From Vreelandella neptunia (lineage in GTDB: Bacteria; Pseudomonadota; Gammaproteobacteria; Pseudomonadales; Halomonadaceae), in assembly GCF_034479615.1 (NCBI RefSeq), contig NZ_CP140255.1, forward strand, positions 2,604,001-2,668,000: 64,000 nucleotides of DNA. Direction: 5' to 3'. The stretch's first letter is position 1. Each line of letters opens with the position of its first letter. Positions 7,519 to 15,252 of this stretch are shown piece by piece. The position numbers and the translations under genes were made by a program. Under the pieces are notes generated by a model, which ran no database searches, was not told the DNA's origin, and saw only the letters and a list, made by a program, of their open reading frames with translations.

Positions 7519-8505
7519 TTAATCAAAGTCGATTTCCCAGGGTTTGGGCAGCGCACGCTCGTCTTTTGGTACCTTAATCCACACAAAATGGTCGGCATTT
7601 AATACTGCCTCACCACTCCATCGATAGGCCACTAAGCGCCCATATTTGACAGCACTATAGTCCAGGCAGGCAATATTCTGGGTCGGCAGTGCTGGTATGC
7701 CTTCACACCAGTAATGACCAATAAACAGCGGCGGCTGCTCTGGCCCGTAGTAGCTAAGTTTCTGGCGCTCTTCGTGGGTCAATGCGCGGGTTTCAAGATT
7801 GCCGGGCAAGTTATCCGGTTGAAAGACGACGTCCCCCCACTGCTGAGGCGCCTGGGCCCAGAAGTGGGCGCGGAAACTTTGCCTCGTAAAGCCATCGCCT
7901 GAGTGTATCGCAATACCTTTGGGTAGTGAGACATGCGGACCTCGGGTGAGGCGGTCTAAAATTCGAAACGCCTGGGTTTTGGGGTCGGTGGACTCAATCA
8001 AAAACTGTGTGTCCATGCAGCAATCAGGGTGGCGCTGTTTCAGCTCTTCAATCAGCACCTCATCCCAGCAGGCGTGCACCACGCGGATACCATCGATTTC
8101 CAAACACAGCGGGATGGTTTTAAACCACGCCAAGGTGTCGTCCCACTCGTTGGTATAGTCGCGATACTGCTCTAGGGTGTCCTGAATAATACGATTGTGC
8201 CGTGGCGTATGCTCGCGCAACCAGCGTTTATGGCTACCTGGGGGCCCAGGATGGGTATACGCCAGGGCGTTATACTCGTGATTCCCCATGACGATATACG
8301 CTTCGCCGTGCTCGACCATTCGCCGGGCAATAGTCACTGCCAGACGAATTCTAGGGCCTCGGTCAATCAAATCACCTAGGAAAATCACTTTGCGACGCGG
8401 GTGGCGATAGACGCCGTTGCGCTGGTGGTAACCCAGCTTTTCCAGCAGTGAGGCGAGCGTAGCACCGCAGCCGTGGACATCCCCAATGAGGTCGTATCCC
8501 TCCAT
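7519..8505 (-). CDS. Calcineurin-like metallophosphoesterase
   Basis: A 328-residue phosphatase of the PrpE/Ap4A hydrolase/PP1-like type. The metal-binding motifs are all present: GDVHG near residue 10, GDLIDRGP near 45 and GNHE near 75, followed by later His residues (HACWDE, HSGDGF, GHYW). The substrate cannot be told; candidates are dinucleoside polyphosphates or phosphoproteins. ATG at 8505 follows GGGGGA with good spacing and lies 2 bp beyond the nadK stop, so the gene is probably co-transcribed and translationally coupled with nadK. A TTG six bases upstream is less likely. Confidence 0.85.
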   Translation of the reverse strand: MEGYDLIGDVHGCGATLASLLEKLGYHQRNGVYRHPRRKVIFLGDLIDRGPRIRLAVTIARRMVEHGEAYIVMGNHEYNALAYTHPGPPGSHKRWLREHTPRHNRIIQDTLEQYRDYTNEWDDTLAWFKTIPLCLEIDGIRVVHACWDEVLIEELKQRHPDCCMDTQFLIESTDPKTQAFRILDRLTRGPHVSLPKGIAIHSGDGFTRQSFRAHFWAQAPQQWGDVVFQPDNLPGNLETRALTHEERQKLSYYGPEQPPLFIGHYWCEGIPALPTQNIACLDYSAVKYGRLVAYRWSGEAVLNADHFVWIKVPKDERALPKPWEIDFD

Positions 8506-8507
8506 AC

Positions 8508-9473
8508 TCAATCCCCCAACCGGTGGCTCCAGCCTAATTTGCTGCGCAGCACTTCGTAAAAATTATGCCCGATGGGATGCACCAGCTGGATACGTTCAGG
8601 CTTGCGGGTAATCACCAGTACGTCATTGGGTTTGGCCACCGCTCGGGTTTGCCCATCGCAGCTAATATGCGGATAGGACTGGTTGGTTTCGCCAATGTGA
8701 ATACGTATTTCGCTGGCGGCATCGATTACAATGGGGCGACTCGAGAGCGTATGAGGGAACATTGGCACCAGCGTCACGACATCCAGTTTGGGGTGCATGA
8801 TCGGCCCACCGCCAGAGAGCGCGTAGGCCGTTGAACCGGTGGGCGTAGCAACAATTAAGCCATCGCTGCGCTGGCTATACACAAACTGGCCATCAATAAA
8901 CAGCTCAAACTCTATCATGCGCACCGCTTTACCAGGGTGCAGCACGACTTCGTTCAAGGCATCGCCATTACCCACGGCAACGCCATTACGGTAGAGCACG
9001 GTATCAAGCAAAAAACGCTGCTCAACCTCAAACTCCCCCGCCAGCACTTCACTGACGCGGGTTTCCAACTCATCGGGTGAGATATCGGTAAGAAACCCCA
9101 AGCGGCCCCGATTAACGCCTAAAATCAGCGTACCGCTGCGGCATAGCGCCCGCGCCGCGCCCAATAGACTGCCATCGCCCCCTACCACAATCACCAAGTC
9201 ACACAGCTCGCCCAGCATGCGACGGCTGGCTTCCGGCTGACCATGGTGCGGTATGACAGTAGCGGTGCGATCTTCCACTAATACCGAGTAGTCATGGGCG
9301 ACCAGATAGGTTACCAGCCGCTGAAGGGAGTCGACCACTTTGTCACTCCCCAGCCGACCAATCAGACCAATAGTTTTAAAGGTTCTGCTCGATTGATCGC
9401 TGGAGGGCGCTGACTTAGCGTCTGCTGATAAGGTGTTGCTCATGGGCCGACTCTCGCTAACATAAGTCGCCAT
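8508..9473 (-). CDS. nadK: NAD kinase
   Basis: About 311-321 residues. NAD kinase motifs are clear: GGDGSLLGAAR (98-108), the NE pair in GDALNEVVLH and TPTGSTAYALSGGGP. It phosphorylates NAD to NADP in the cytoplasm and is essential in most bacteria. Two ATG codons are possible, 9473 (after GAGG) and 9443 (after GAGAG); the first 30 residues are Ser-rich and not conserved in this family, so the shorter form is quite likely. It leads a two-gene unit with the metallophosphatase. Confidence 0.93.
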   Translation of the reverse strand: MATYVSESRPMSNTLSADAKSAPSSDQSSRTFKTIGLIGRLGSDKVVDSLQRLVTYLVAHDYSVLVEDRTATVIPHHGQPEASRRMLGELCDLVIVVGGDGSLLGAARALCRSGTLILGVNRGRLGFLTDISPDELETRVSEVLAGEFEVEQRFLLDTVLYRNGVAVGNGDALNEVVLHPGKAVRMIEFELFIDGQFVYSQRSDGLIVATPTGSTAYALSGGGPIMHPKLDVVTLVPMFPHTLSSRPIVIDAASEIRIHIGETNQSYPHISCDGQTRAVAKPNDVLVITRKPERIQLVHPIGHNFYEVLRSKLGWSHRLGD

Positions 9474-9506
9474 TATGGGGACACCTCAGCTATCGGGCAA
9501 ATAGGC

Positions 9507-10376
9507 TTAGCTAACGGCTACCTGACGGCGCTGGCACCACCAGTGGTTGAGCCACAGGGAGGCGGCCATGATAATCGCCCCCAACAACAAGCGGGGAATA
9601 TCCGCATCGCGGTTCCAAATCACTAAATTGACGATTAGCCCCGCTGGCACCAGCGCATTGTTCATAATTGCCAAGGTGCCTGCGTCTACCTTGGTGGCGC
9701 CCTGGTTCCAGGCAAAATAGCCTACGCCAGAAGCCACTAACCCCAACCATGCAAGTACGCCCCACTGAAGTGACGTAGTAGGCAGTGCCGCGCTGTTGCC
9801 AAACAGTAAATAGGCAGGCAGAGCCACGACCATCGCGCCAATAAAGAACCAGCCAAACACGTTGTGCCACGCTAGTGTAGGTGGCAAATCAGCGGCTAAA
9901 CGGCGATAGCCTACCTGGCCAAGCGCAAAACAGAGGTTTGCCCCCTGTACGACTAAAAAGCCTGCCCAGAAACCGCTATCAACACCGTCATAGCGAATAA
10001 CCCCTGCCCCGACTACAGCGAGCAGCGCGGTCACAATATAGATCGGCGTGAAGCGCCCAAACAGCAGATCATCCAGCAGTGCGATATAAATAGGCGTGAA
10101 AATAGTAAACAGCAGCACTTCAGGTACCGACAGCAGCAGAAAGGATTGATAGAAGAAGGTGTACATTACCCCCAGCTGTATGGCACCTAAGCCCATAAGC
10201 GCCAGCCGATGCTTACCCCGCAGAAGGCTGGGTCGTAAAAAAGGCAGGAAGACCAGGGTGGCAAGCGTAACCCTCAACAATACCGCAAAATAGCTGTCGA
10301 CCTGGCCCGCCAAGTAGACACCTATCAGCGAAAAGGAGAACGCCCATAGCGCCGTGACGCCGATCAGATAACCCAT
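9507..10376 (-). CDS. DMT-superfamily (EamA) transporter
   Basis: A 289-residue protein with about ten membrane helices in two similar halves, as in EamA permeases of the drug/metabolite superfamily. The opening LIGVTALWAFSFSLIGVYLAG and the segment SVPEVLLFTIFTPIYIALLDD are typical of the 'carboxylate/amino acid/amine' branch. The substrate is unknown. It reads in the same direction as nadK but ends 33 bp before the nadK start codon, so read-through into nadK is possible. Confidence 0.85.
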   Translation of the reverse strand: MGYLIGVTALWAFSFSLIGVYLAGQVDSYFAVLLRVTLATLVFLPFLRPSLLRGKHRLALMGLGAIQLGVMYTFFYQSFLLLSVPEVLLFTIFTPIYIALLDDLLFGRFTPIYIVTALLAVVGAGVIRYDGVDSGFWAGFLVVQGANLCFALGQVGYRRLAADLPPTLAWHNVFGWFFIGAMVVALPAYLLFGNSAALPTTSLQWGVLAWLGLVASGVGYFAWNQGATKVDAGTLAIMNNALVPAGLIVNLVIWNRDADIPRLLLGAIIMAASLWLNHWWCQRRQVAVS

Positions 10377-10464
10377 CGTAAACCCTGCCTTATAAATTAG
10401 TTTACGGAGATTATACGCACCTTGATCAGGCTGCCAAGTAGTTAACGTCTACAAGGGGCTTTAG

Positions 10465-11001
10465 TTAACGCCGCTGCAGCCACCAAAAAGCATACACAAC
10501 GCCGGGCAGCCAGCCCGCTAACGTTAGCAACAGAGCTACCCCTACCCGCTTACTACCGCCGTCGGTCAAGCCCACTGCCAGCGGTGGCAATAGTAGCGCC
10601 AGGGCATAATAGGCGAGTTTTAACGCTTCAGGCTCCGGCGCAGCTTGCTTTGCGGGGGTCGCTTTAGGCGGCGTGGCTTCGGCAGGCGCTGGTTCAACTT
10701 TAGTTGGCGGAGTGAAGTGCTCTACTGAACTGGAGGCTGGCTCAGCCGCTGCCTTAGCTGCCCGCTCCTGGGCAACCCGATGAGCCTCTTTGTCAATTTT
10801 TTGCTCTAAGGTTTCAGCGCCTTCTGCCAAGTCATCGTGGTGACGCTCCCAATCTTCCCAATCGTGAGGCGTCCCCGATTTTGGCCGTTGGTGCCCAGAA
10901 CCCCGCGCACGCTCCCAGGCTTTCTCCTCCAAGGTATTAGGGCGGTCAGGGTCTCGGTCAAGCCCCACCCCTTTGCGGTTTAAGTACTCACGTGCATCCA
11001 T
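10465..11001 (-). CDS. Pmp3/YqaE-like membrane protein with long soluble N-terminal region
   Basis: A 178-residue protein. The last ~55 residues contain two helices and the pattern LPPLAVGLTDG...VGVALLLTLAGWLPGVVYAFWWL, which matches the Pmp3/YqaE family of tiny stress-related membrane proteins. The N-terminal ~85 residues are charged, with a TLEEKAWERARGSGHQ stretch that recalls DUF2934; a Pro/Ala/Glu/Lys-rich linker (about 88-125) joins them. Pmp3 proteins are usually 50-60 residues, so this is an extended form. ATG at 11001 follows GAGGAG. Function is unknown beyond the family's link to membrane potential and salt stress in yeast and plants. Confidence 0.75.
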   Translation of the reverse strand: MDAREYLNRKGVGLDRDPDRPNTLEEKAWERARGSGHQRPKSGTPHDWEDWERHHDDLAEGAETLEQKIDKEAHRVAQERAAKAAAEPASSSVEHFTPPTKVEPAPAEATPPKATPAKQAAPEPEALKLAYYALALLLPPLAVGLTDGGSKRVGVALLLTLAGWLPGVVYAFWWLQRR

Positions 11002-11235
11002 GGGTGGCTCCTCAATTCGTTAACTTGCAGATCATTTGAGCAGTTAGAAAATTAACGGCTTAGAAAATTCAGTACTTACAGCGTTGAATAAAGATACTTT
11101 GCAGGCTGAACACTGCGTTTTAAATCACCTACAGTGAAAGAGTCGCTGCTACTTTAGCATCCTGAACTGATCAGATCGCTTTGCTTGCGATGCCCTGTTT
11201 GCCATAGCGATGAATAAGATGAGCAAGGAGTGTCC

Positions 11236-11646
11236 ATGATGAATAGAGCAACCCCCAGTATCGTCCGCGATATCATGTCCCTTGATTGCTACCGCGTTTC
11301 ACCCAACGCATCAATAACAACCTTGGCCAAGGGGCTCGCACTGCATCGTCTGCCTGGCGCACCGGTAGTGGATGAGAGTGATCGTTTAATCGGCTTTATT
11401 TCGGAGCAGGATGTGATGGGACGTGTGTTGGATAGCATTTATCATGACGATGAAGCGCCCCTGGTGAAAGAGATGATGCGCCACGAAGTGCTCAGCGTCT
11501 CTCCCAATAAAAGCATTACTGACCTGGCCCAGGAGATGCTAGGCCCTAAACCCAAAGTCTACCCAGTGGTGGAACAGCAGCGTCTAATAGGAATTGTGAC
11601 ACGACGTGATATCCTGGTAGCGCTGCTGGCTATACGCCGCCATTAG
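11236..11646 (+). CDS. Tandem CBS-domain protein
   Basis: A 136-residue protein made of two CBS domains: the first starts at VRDIMSLDCYRVSPNASI, the second at VKEMMRHEVLSVSPNKSI, each ending in an RLIGF/IV segment. Paired CBS domains bind adenine nucleotides and sense energy state, usually as regulatory partners. No catalytic domain is attached, and no partner is obvious in the neighbourhood. AAGGAG at 11225-11230 fits ATG at 11236 or 11239; a GTG at 11230 is too close to it. Confidence 0.87.
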   Translation: MMNRATPSIVRDIMSLDCYRVSPNASITTLAKGLALHRLPGAPVVDESDRLIGFISEQDVMGRVLDSIYHDDEAPLVKEMMRHEVLSVSPNKSITDLAQEMLGPKPKVYPVVEQQRLIGIVTRRDILVALLAIRRH

Positions 11647-11700
11647 CAGAGTTGCTTAACGGTTTCAAATCAGGTGTCGAAGAACAGTTGAGATTTGGAC

Positions 11701-11730
11701 AAAAAAAAGCCGCTACTCAAGAAGTAGCGG
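11701..11730 (-). terminator. Rho-independent terminator on the minus strand, no annotated gene upstream
   Basis: A perfect 8-bp stem (11710-11717 with 11723-11730) with loop CAAGA is followed on the minus strand by eight T (11708-11701). Nothing on the minus strand to the right is a convincing gene, since the CDS there (11918-12277) is on the plus strand. It therefore either ends an unrecognised small RNA or acts as a barrier behind the CBS gene. Confidence 0.75.
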
Positions 11731-11868
11731 AAGCAAGGGATCAAAACAATAGAGCCAGGACAACAACTTTAGCGACTGCTATCGCGATGTTGCCTGTACA
11801 TACTCAGACACGCTGTGAAGTAAAAGTTCGCAAAAAAGTAAAATTTTCGACCCGAGCGGCGCCAAGCG

Positions 11869-11874
11869 TATAAT
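11869..11874 (+). promoter_or_regulatory. Perfect -10 hexamer for the gene at 11918
   Basis: TATAAT sits about 43 bp before the start codon at 11918. The region one spacer upstream (TTCGAC) matches a -35 box poorly, so this may be a weak or activated sigma-70 promoter. Confidence 0.45.
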
Positions 11875-11917
11875 AACGTAGCTATTTATTAACGGATGAC
11901 GCCCAGGAGCAGAGCGA

Positions 11918-12277
11918 ATGGCGCTGTACTTATTAGTGTTTGGAGTCTGCTTACTCGTGATTGGTGCGGTAATGCTGGTGCTGATGACGTCAAGCACCCC
12001 ACGCTACCGCACGGAGCCCAAAGATTTACTGGCGCTGTTTGATAAAGCGCTAAACAGCCAAGTGAGCGAAACCGAGTGGAACGCAATAATCGGCTACCCC
12101 ATTCGACACAACGAGTACTTGGACGGCATTAGACGCCGCGCCGCGCACTTAATGGAGCAACATGGCCGACGCTGGATGCTTGCCCAAGGCAAGCCGCTGC
12201 TCAATCAAGAGGGTCAGGCAGAACTTCAGGCCCTTCGCGACCACTTGCACGCCCACACTGCCCTTCGCCAGCAGTAG
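11918..12277 (+). CDS. Membrane-anchored protein of unknown function
   Basis: A 119-residue protein with one N-terminal membrane helix (about residues 2-23) and a soluble, mostly helical cytoplasmic part containing basic residues. I do not recognise a family. AGGAGC lies nine bases before ATG at 11918, and a perfect TATAAT lies further upstream. The next gene starts 60 bp downstream on the same strand, so co-transcription with the AraC regulator is possible. Confidence 0.65.
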   Translation: MALYLLVFGVCLLVIGAVMLVLMTSSTPRYRTEPKDLLALFDKALNSQVSETEWNAIIGYPIRHNEYLDGIRRRAAHLMEQHGRRWMLAQGKPLLNQEGQAELQALRDHLHAHTALRQQ

Positions 12278-12317
12278 CTGATACGGTTTAAAGGCGTCTT
12301 GCGGTTCAGGAGACCTA

Positions 12318-12368
12318 ATGCAATTCAGGAGAACTGCATGCCCAGTACCATTCGACAAATACCACTAG
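12318..12368 (+). CDS. Possible 16-codon upstream ORF overlapping the AraC regulator start
   Basis: ATG at 12318 has its own AGGAGA (12308-12313) four bases upstream and stops at TAG 12366-12368, inside the regulator gene and in a different frame. It arises from a near-duplication of a 19-bp block (12305-12323 and 12324-12342) that contains both the ribosome-binding site and the ATG. If translated it would compete with or couple to the regulator start at 12338. No conservation data are available here. Confidence 0.3.
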   Translation: MQFRRTACPVPFDKYH

Positions 12369-13171
12369 CCAGCGCTACACATCACCACACCCATGATTTT
12401 CATCAGATTGTGATTACGCTGTGCGGCTCTTCAGAATTTGAAATTGAAGGCTTGGGTGGGCGCGTCAATGCATTCTCGGGCTGTATCGTGCCCGCAAACC
12501 ACGAGCACTACTACTCGGGTTACGGTCATAACAGGCAGTTAATTTTCGATCTTCCCGAAGACGCCCCCGCGCTAACCGGTGAGAACCGTGAACTGGTAGC
12601 GCTATTCGACGCCCCACGCTTTTTTGGTCTAGATAACGCACTGCGCCACTACCTGGAGTTTATGCAAAGCGAGCTTGCTCAAGGGTTTGATACGTCGACT
12701 AACTCCTTTCAGCAAGACCGTTTAGCCGCCACGCTACTGGGCTCACTAAAGGCCCGCCTGGGTACTACCGCCAGCAGTACTCAGCAGCGCCTGGATTTGA
12801 CGCGTATTAACCGCTTTATTCGTCAACACCTCGCCGAAGACCTGCGCGTCGCTGATCTAGCGCGACTTGCCTGTCTAAGCGAAGCGCATTTTTCCGACTG
12901 CTTCCGCGCTCAAACGGGGCTTTCGCCCTGGCAGTACGTCAAACGCCAACGTCTACACGCGGCCCGCCAACTGATCCTGCAAAGCCGACTTCCCCTCACC
13001 GATATTGCGATTCAAACCGGCTTTGCCAACCAAAGTGCGCTTTCTCATGCATTTCGGCGCAGTTACGGATTATCGCCGCGTAAACTGCGTCAATGCGATG
13101 CACCACCATTGACAACCAATGCACCAAAACAACCCATAAGCCCAATGGCAAGCCAGCAAAAACTCTACTAA
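12338..13171 (+). CDS. AraC-family regulator, probable activator of the put genes
   Basis: A 277-residue regulator. The N-terminal part (to about 115) is a cupin-like sensor with a HHHTHDFHQIVI segment; the C-terminal ~100 residues carry two helix-turn-helix motifs (VADLARLACLSEAHFSDCFRAQTG and LTDIAIQTGFANQSALSHAFRR) followed by YGLSPRKLR, the AraC signature. It sits upstream of putP and putA in the same direction. In Pseudomonas the AraC-type PruR activates put genes in response to proline, and PutA here lacks a DNA-binding domain, so the same job is likely (inference). The start at 12338 has AGGAGA six bases upstream. Confidence 0.87.
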   Translation: MPSTIRQIPLASATHHHTHDFHQIVITLCGSSEFEIEGLGGRVNAFSGCIVPANHEHYYSGYGHNRQLIFDLPEDAPALTGENRELVALFDAPRFFGLDNALRHYLEFMQSELAQGFDTSTNSFQQDRLAATLLGSLKARLGTTASSTQQRLDLTRINRFIRQHLAEDLRVADLARLACLSEAHFSDCFRAQTGLSPWQYVKRQRLHAARQLILQSRLPLTDIAIQTGFANQSALSHAFRRSYGLSPRKLRQCDAPPLTTNAPKQPISPMASQQKLY

Positions 13172-13635
13172 AGTCGTATAGTTACTTCTCTTGCCGCGGA
13201 ATTGACACGTTTTGCCTTGAATTCAACATGCAACAAAGGTGTCAGCAATCTACATTCGCTTATTTATTTAGGCATAACGCCGCGTTACTCATTTGCTCTG
13301 TACCTGCAACGCTTCGTGACTGAAACAACCATTACTGATAACACCGCTGCGTTAGGCGGGAAAGCGTCGCTATTGACGCTGGGAGATGAGTAAAACGACT
13401 CATCCGAAACTAACCTGAACAGGGAACTATCCTATGGTCGAAAATAATAGCGGGATCACGGCACACATAGGCACCACCGACCTTTCTGACTTCATCTATA
13501 GCGGGCTCATCAGGGCCAGTAACATGGATATGAAAAGAGGTTAACAACAACAAGACTGCGTCAATACCGGATTCTTCCCGGTATGCGCACTAACCTGTCG
13601 GAGCTAGCTCCGTCCTGAAAAACTGGAGAAGTTAC
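13172..13635 (+). promoter_or_regulatory. Long leader region of putP
   Basis: 464 bases between the regulator and putP. A TTGACA at 13202-13207 has no good -10 partner at 16-18 bases. Features seen: a 36-codon ORF at 13434-13544, a 7-bp hairpin ATACCGG/CCGGTAT (13564-13570 with 13578-13584), and a 14-bp perfect palindrome CGGAGCTAGCTCCG (13599-13612) just before the putP ribosome-binding site GGAGAA (13625-13630). The palindrome could be an operator or an RNA hairpin that affects translation. Confidence 0.5.
13434..13544 (+). CDS. Possible 36-residue leader peptide before putP
   Basis: ATG at 13434 is preceded by AGGGAA at eight bases' spacing. The peptide (MVENNSGITAHIGTTDLSD at its start, ending in NMDMKRG) has a normal composition for a protein and stops about 90 bp before putP. 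It is followed at once by two hairpin-forming sequences. I do not recognise it. It may be a small protein, a leader peptide, or chance. Confidence 0.4.
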   Translation: MVENNSGITAHIGTTDLSDFIYSGLIRASNMDMKRG

Positions 13636-15129
13636 ATGGCTATAGGTGTTTGGATAAGTCTCATTGCGTACTTTGTGCTCATGGTCGCCATCGGTATTTA
13701 TGCGATGCGCAAATCCACCTCTTCCTCTGAAGATTACATGCTGGGTGGTCGTACCCTCAGCCCTAAAGTAGCGGCCCTGTCGGCCGGTGCTTCGGATATG
13801 AGTGGCTGGTTGCTGCTGGGTTTACCTGGGGCAATGTTCGTTTCTGGCTTGGGTTCCGCCTGGATCGGCATTGGTTTGCTCGTGGGGGCGTTATTCAACT
13901 GGATTCTAGTCGCTCCGCGCCTACGTGAGCAGACCGTTCACTATGGCAATGCGATTACCATCCCGGCTTTCCTGGCAAACCGCTTCCCAACGCGGTCAAT
14001 GTCACTGCGGACAGTCTCCGCTATCGTCATCGTAGTTTTTTTCGCAGTTTACACGGCCTCAGGCCTAGTGGCTGGCGGCAAGCTGTTTGAAAGCGCGTTT
14101 TCCGGCATTTACAACTTCGGTGACATGAGTAACTACGGAATGGGCGTTATGATCACCCTGGGCGTGGTACTTATTTACACCGTTGTTGGCGGTTTCCTGG
14201 CCGTGAGCATGACCGACTTCGTACAGGGCTGCATCATGATGCTGGCCCTGGTAATCATGCCGGCGGTGGTACTCTTTGGTGAAGGTGGTGGCGGCTTTTC
14301 TCAGGCCTCACAAACGCTGAATGAGGTCGACCCCACCCTGCTCTCCTGGACCTCGGGGCTCACCTTTATTGGCTGGCTCTCCGCTGTCACCTGGGGGCTG
14401 GGTTACTTCGGTCAGCCGCACATCATTGTGCGCTTCATGGCCATCCGGACACTCAAGGATGTACCGATTGCCCGCAACATTGGCATGGGCTGGATGCTTA
14501 TCTCTCTGATTGGTGCTGTGTCTCTGGGTATCTTTGGCCGCGCTTATGCCATCCGTAATGGCCTGGATATCGAAGATCCGGAAACCATCTTTATCGTCCT
14601 GGCAAACCTGCTATTCCATCCGCTGATTACCGGCTTCCTCTATGCAGCACTGTTGGCTGCGGTTATGAGCACCGTTTCCAGTCAGTTGTTGGTAGCCTCT
14701 TCGTCACTCACCGAAGACTTCTACCGTCTGTTCTTGAACAAGACAGCCTCTGAGGCACAGTGTGTGGCCGTTGGCCGTGTCAGTGTAGTGCTGGTGGGCA
14801 TTGTGGCAGCGTTTATTGCCTCTGACGAAAACTCCCAGGTTCTGGGGCTGGTCAGTAACGCCTGGGCAGGCTTCGGTGCGGCCTTTGGCCCGCTGATTAT
14901 CCTATCGCTGATGTGGTCACGCACCAACGGCAATGGTGCTATCGCAGGCATGGTGGTGGGCGCGCTCACCGTAATGGTCTGGATTGCACTTGGCTGGAAC
15001 GGCTCCTTTATGGGTGGCCCGGGCGTTTACGAGATTATTCCTGGCTTTATCGCCTCCTTCATTGCCATCATCGTCGTAAGCAATGCCACCGACGATGCCG
15101 GCGAATATCAGCATATCGAACGCAAATAA
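13636..15129 (+). CDS. putP: Sodium/proline symporter
   Basis: A 497-residue member of the solute:sodium symporter family with about thirteen membrane helices. The segment SAGASDMSGWLLLGLPGAMF near residue 50-70 is the sodium/proline signature of PutP, and SSSEDYMLGGRTL precedes it. It imports proline with Na+, which serves both nutrition and osmotic adjustment in a halophile. ATG at 13636 follows GGAGAA. The order AraC regulator, putP, putA on one strand points to a proline catabolic unit. Confidence 0.94.
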   Translation: MAIGVWISLIAYFVLMVAIGIYAMRKSTSSSEDYMLGGRTLSPKVAALSAGASDMSGWLLLGLPGAMFVSGLGSAWIGIGLLVGALFNWILVAPRLREQTVHYGNAITIPAFLANRFPTRSMSLRTVSAIVIVVFFAVYTASGLVAGGKLFESAFSGIYNFGDMSNYGMGVMITLGVVLIYTVVGGFLAVSMTDFVQGCIMMLALVIMPAVVLFGEGGGGFSQASQTLNEVDPTLLSWTSGLTFIGWLSAVTWGLGYFGQPHIIVRFMAIRTLKDVPIARNIGMGWMLISLIGAVSLGIFGRAYAIRNGLDIEDPETIFIVLANLLFHPLITGFLYAALLAAVMSTVSSQLLVASSSLTEDFYRLFLNKTASEAQCVAVGRVSVVLVGIVAAFIASDENSQVLGLVSNAWAGFGAAFGPLIILSLMWSRTNGNGAIAGMVVGALTVMVWIALGWNGSFMGGPGVYEIIPGFIASFIAIIVVSNATDDAGEYQHIERK

Positions 15130-15154
15130 GCGCTCAAGATACATTCAGCGTATC

Positions 15155-15180
15155 AAGAGGGCTCCCGCGGGAGCCCTCTT
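15155..15180 (+). terminator. Palindromic terminator between putP and putA
   Basis: A perfect 26-bp palindrome (AAGAGGGCTCCC mirrored by GGGAGCCCTCTT) lies 26 bp after the putP stop. Only two T's follow directly, so termination may be partial, or the hairpin may stabilise the putP message and set the putP/putA ratio. Confidence 0.65.
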
Positions 15181-15252
15181 CAGGTTTGAGAACGACTACA
15201 TCCTAACCGGCGCAGCAACGCCAAACTGTCGGCTAGCAAGGAGAGACCCTGT

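Noticed and set aside
11779..11997. 72-residue minus-strand ORF
   Set aside because: Mostly antisense to the start of the 11918 gene, with no ribosome-binding site.
13202..13230. TTGACA promoter for putP
   Set aside because: The -35 box is perfect but no acceptable -10 box lies 16-18 bp downstream.
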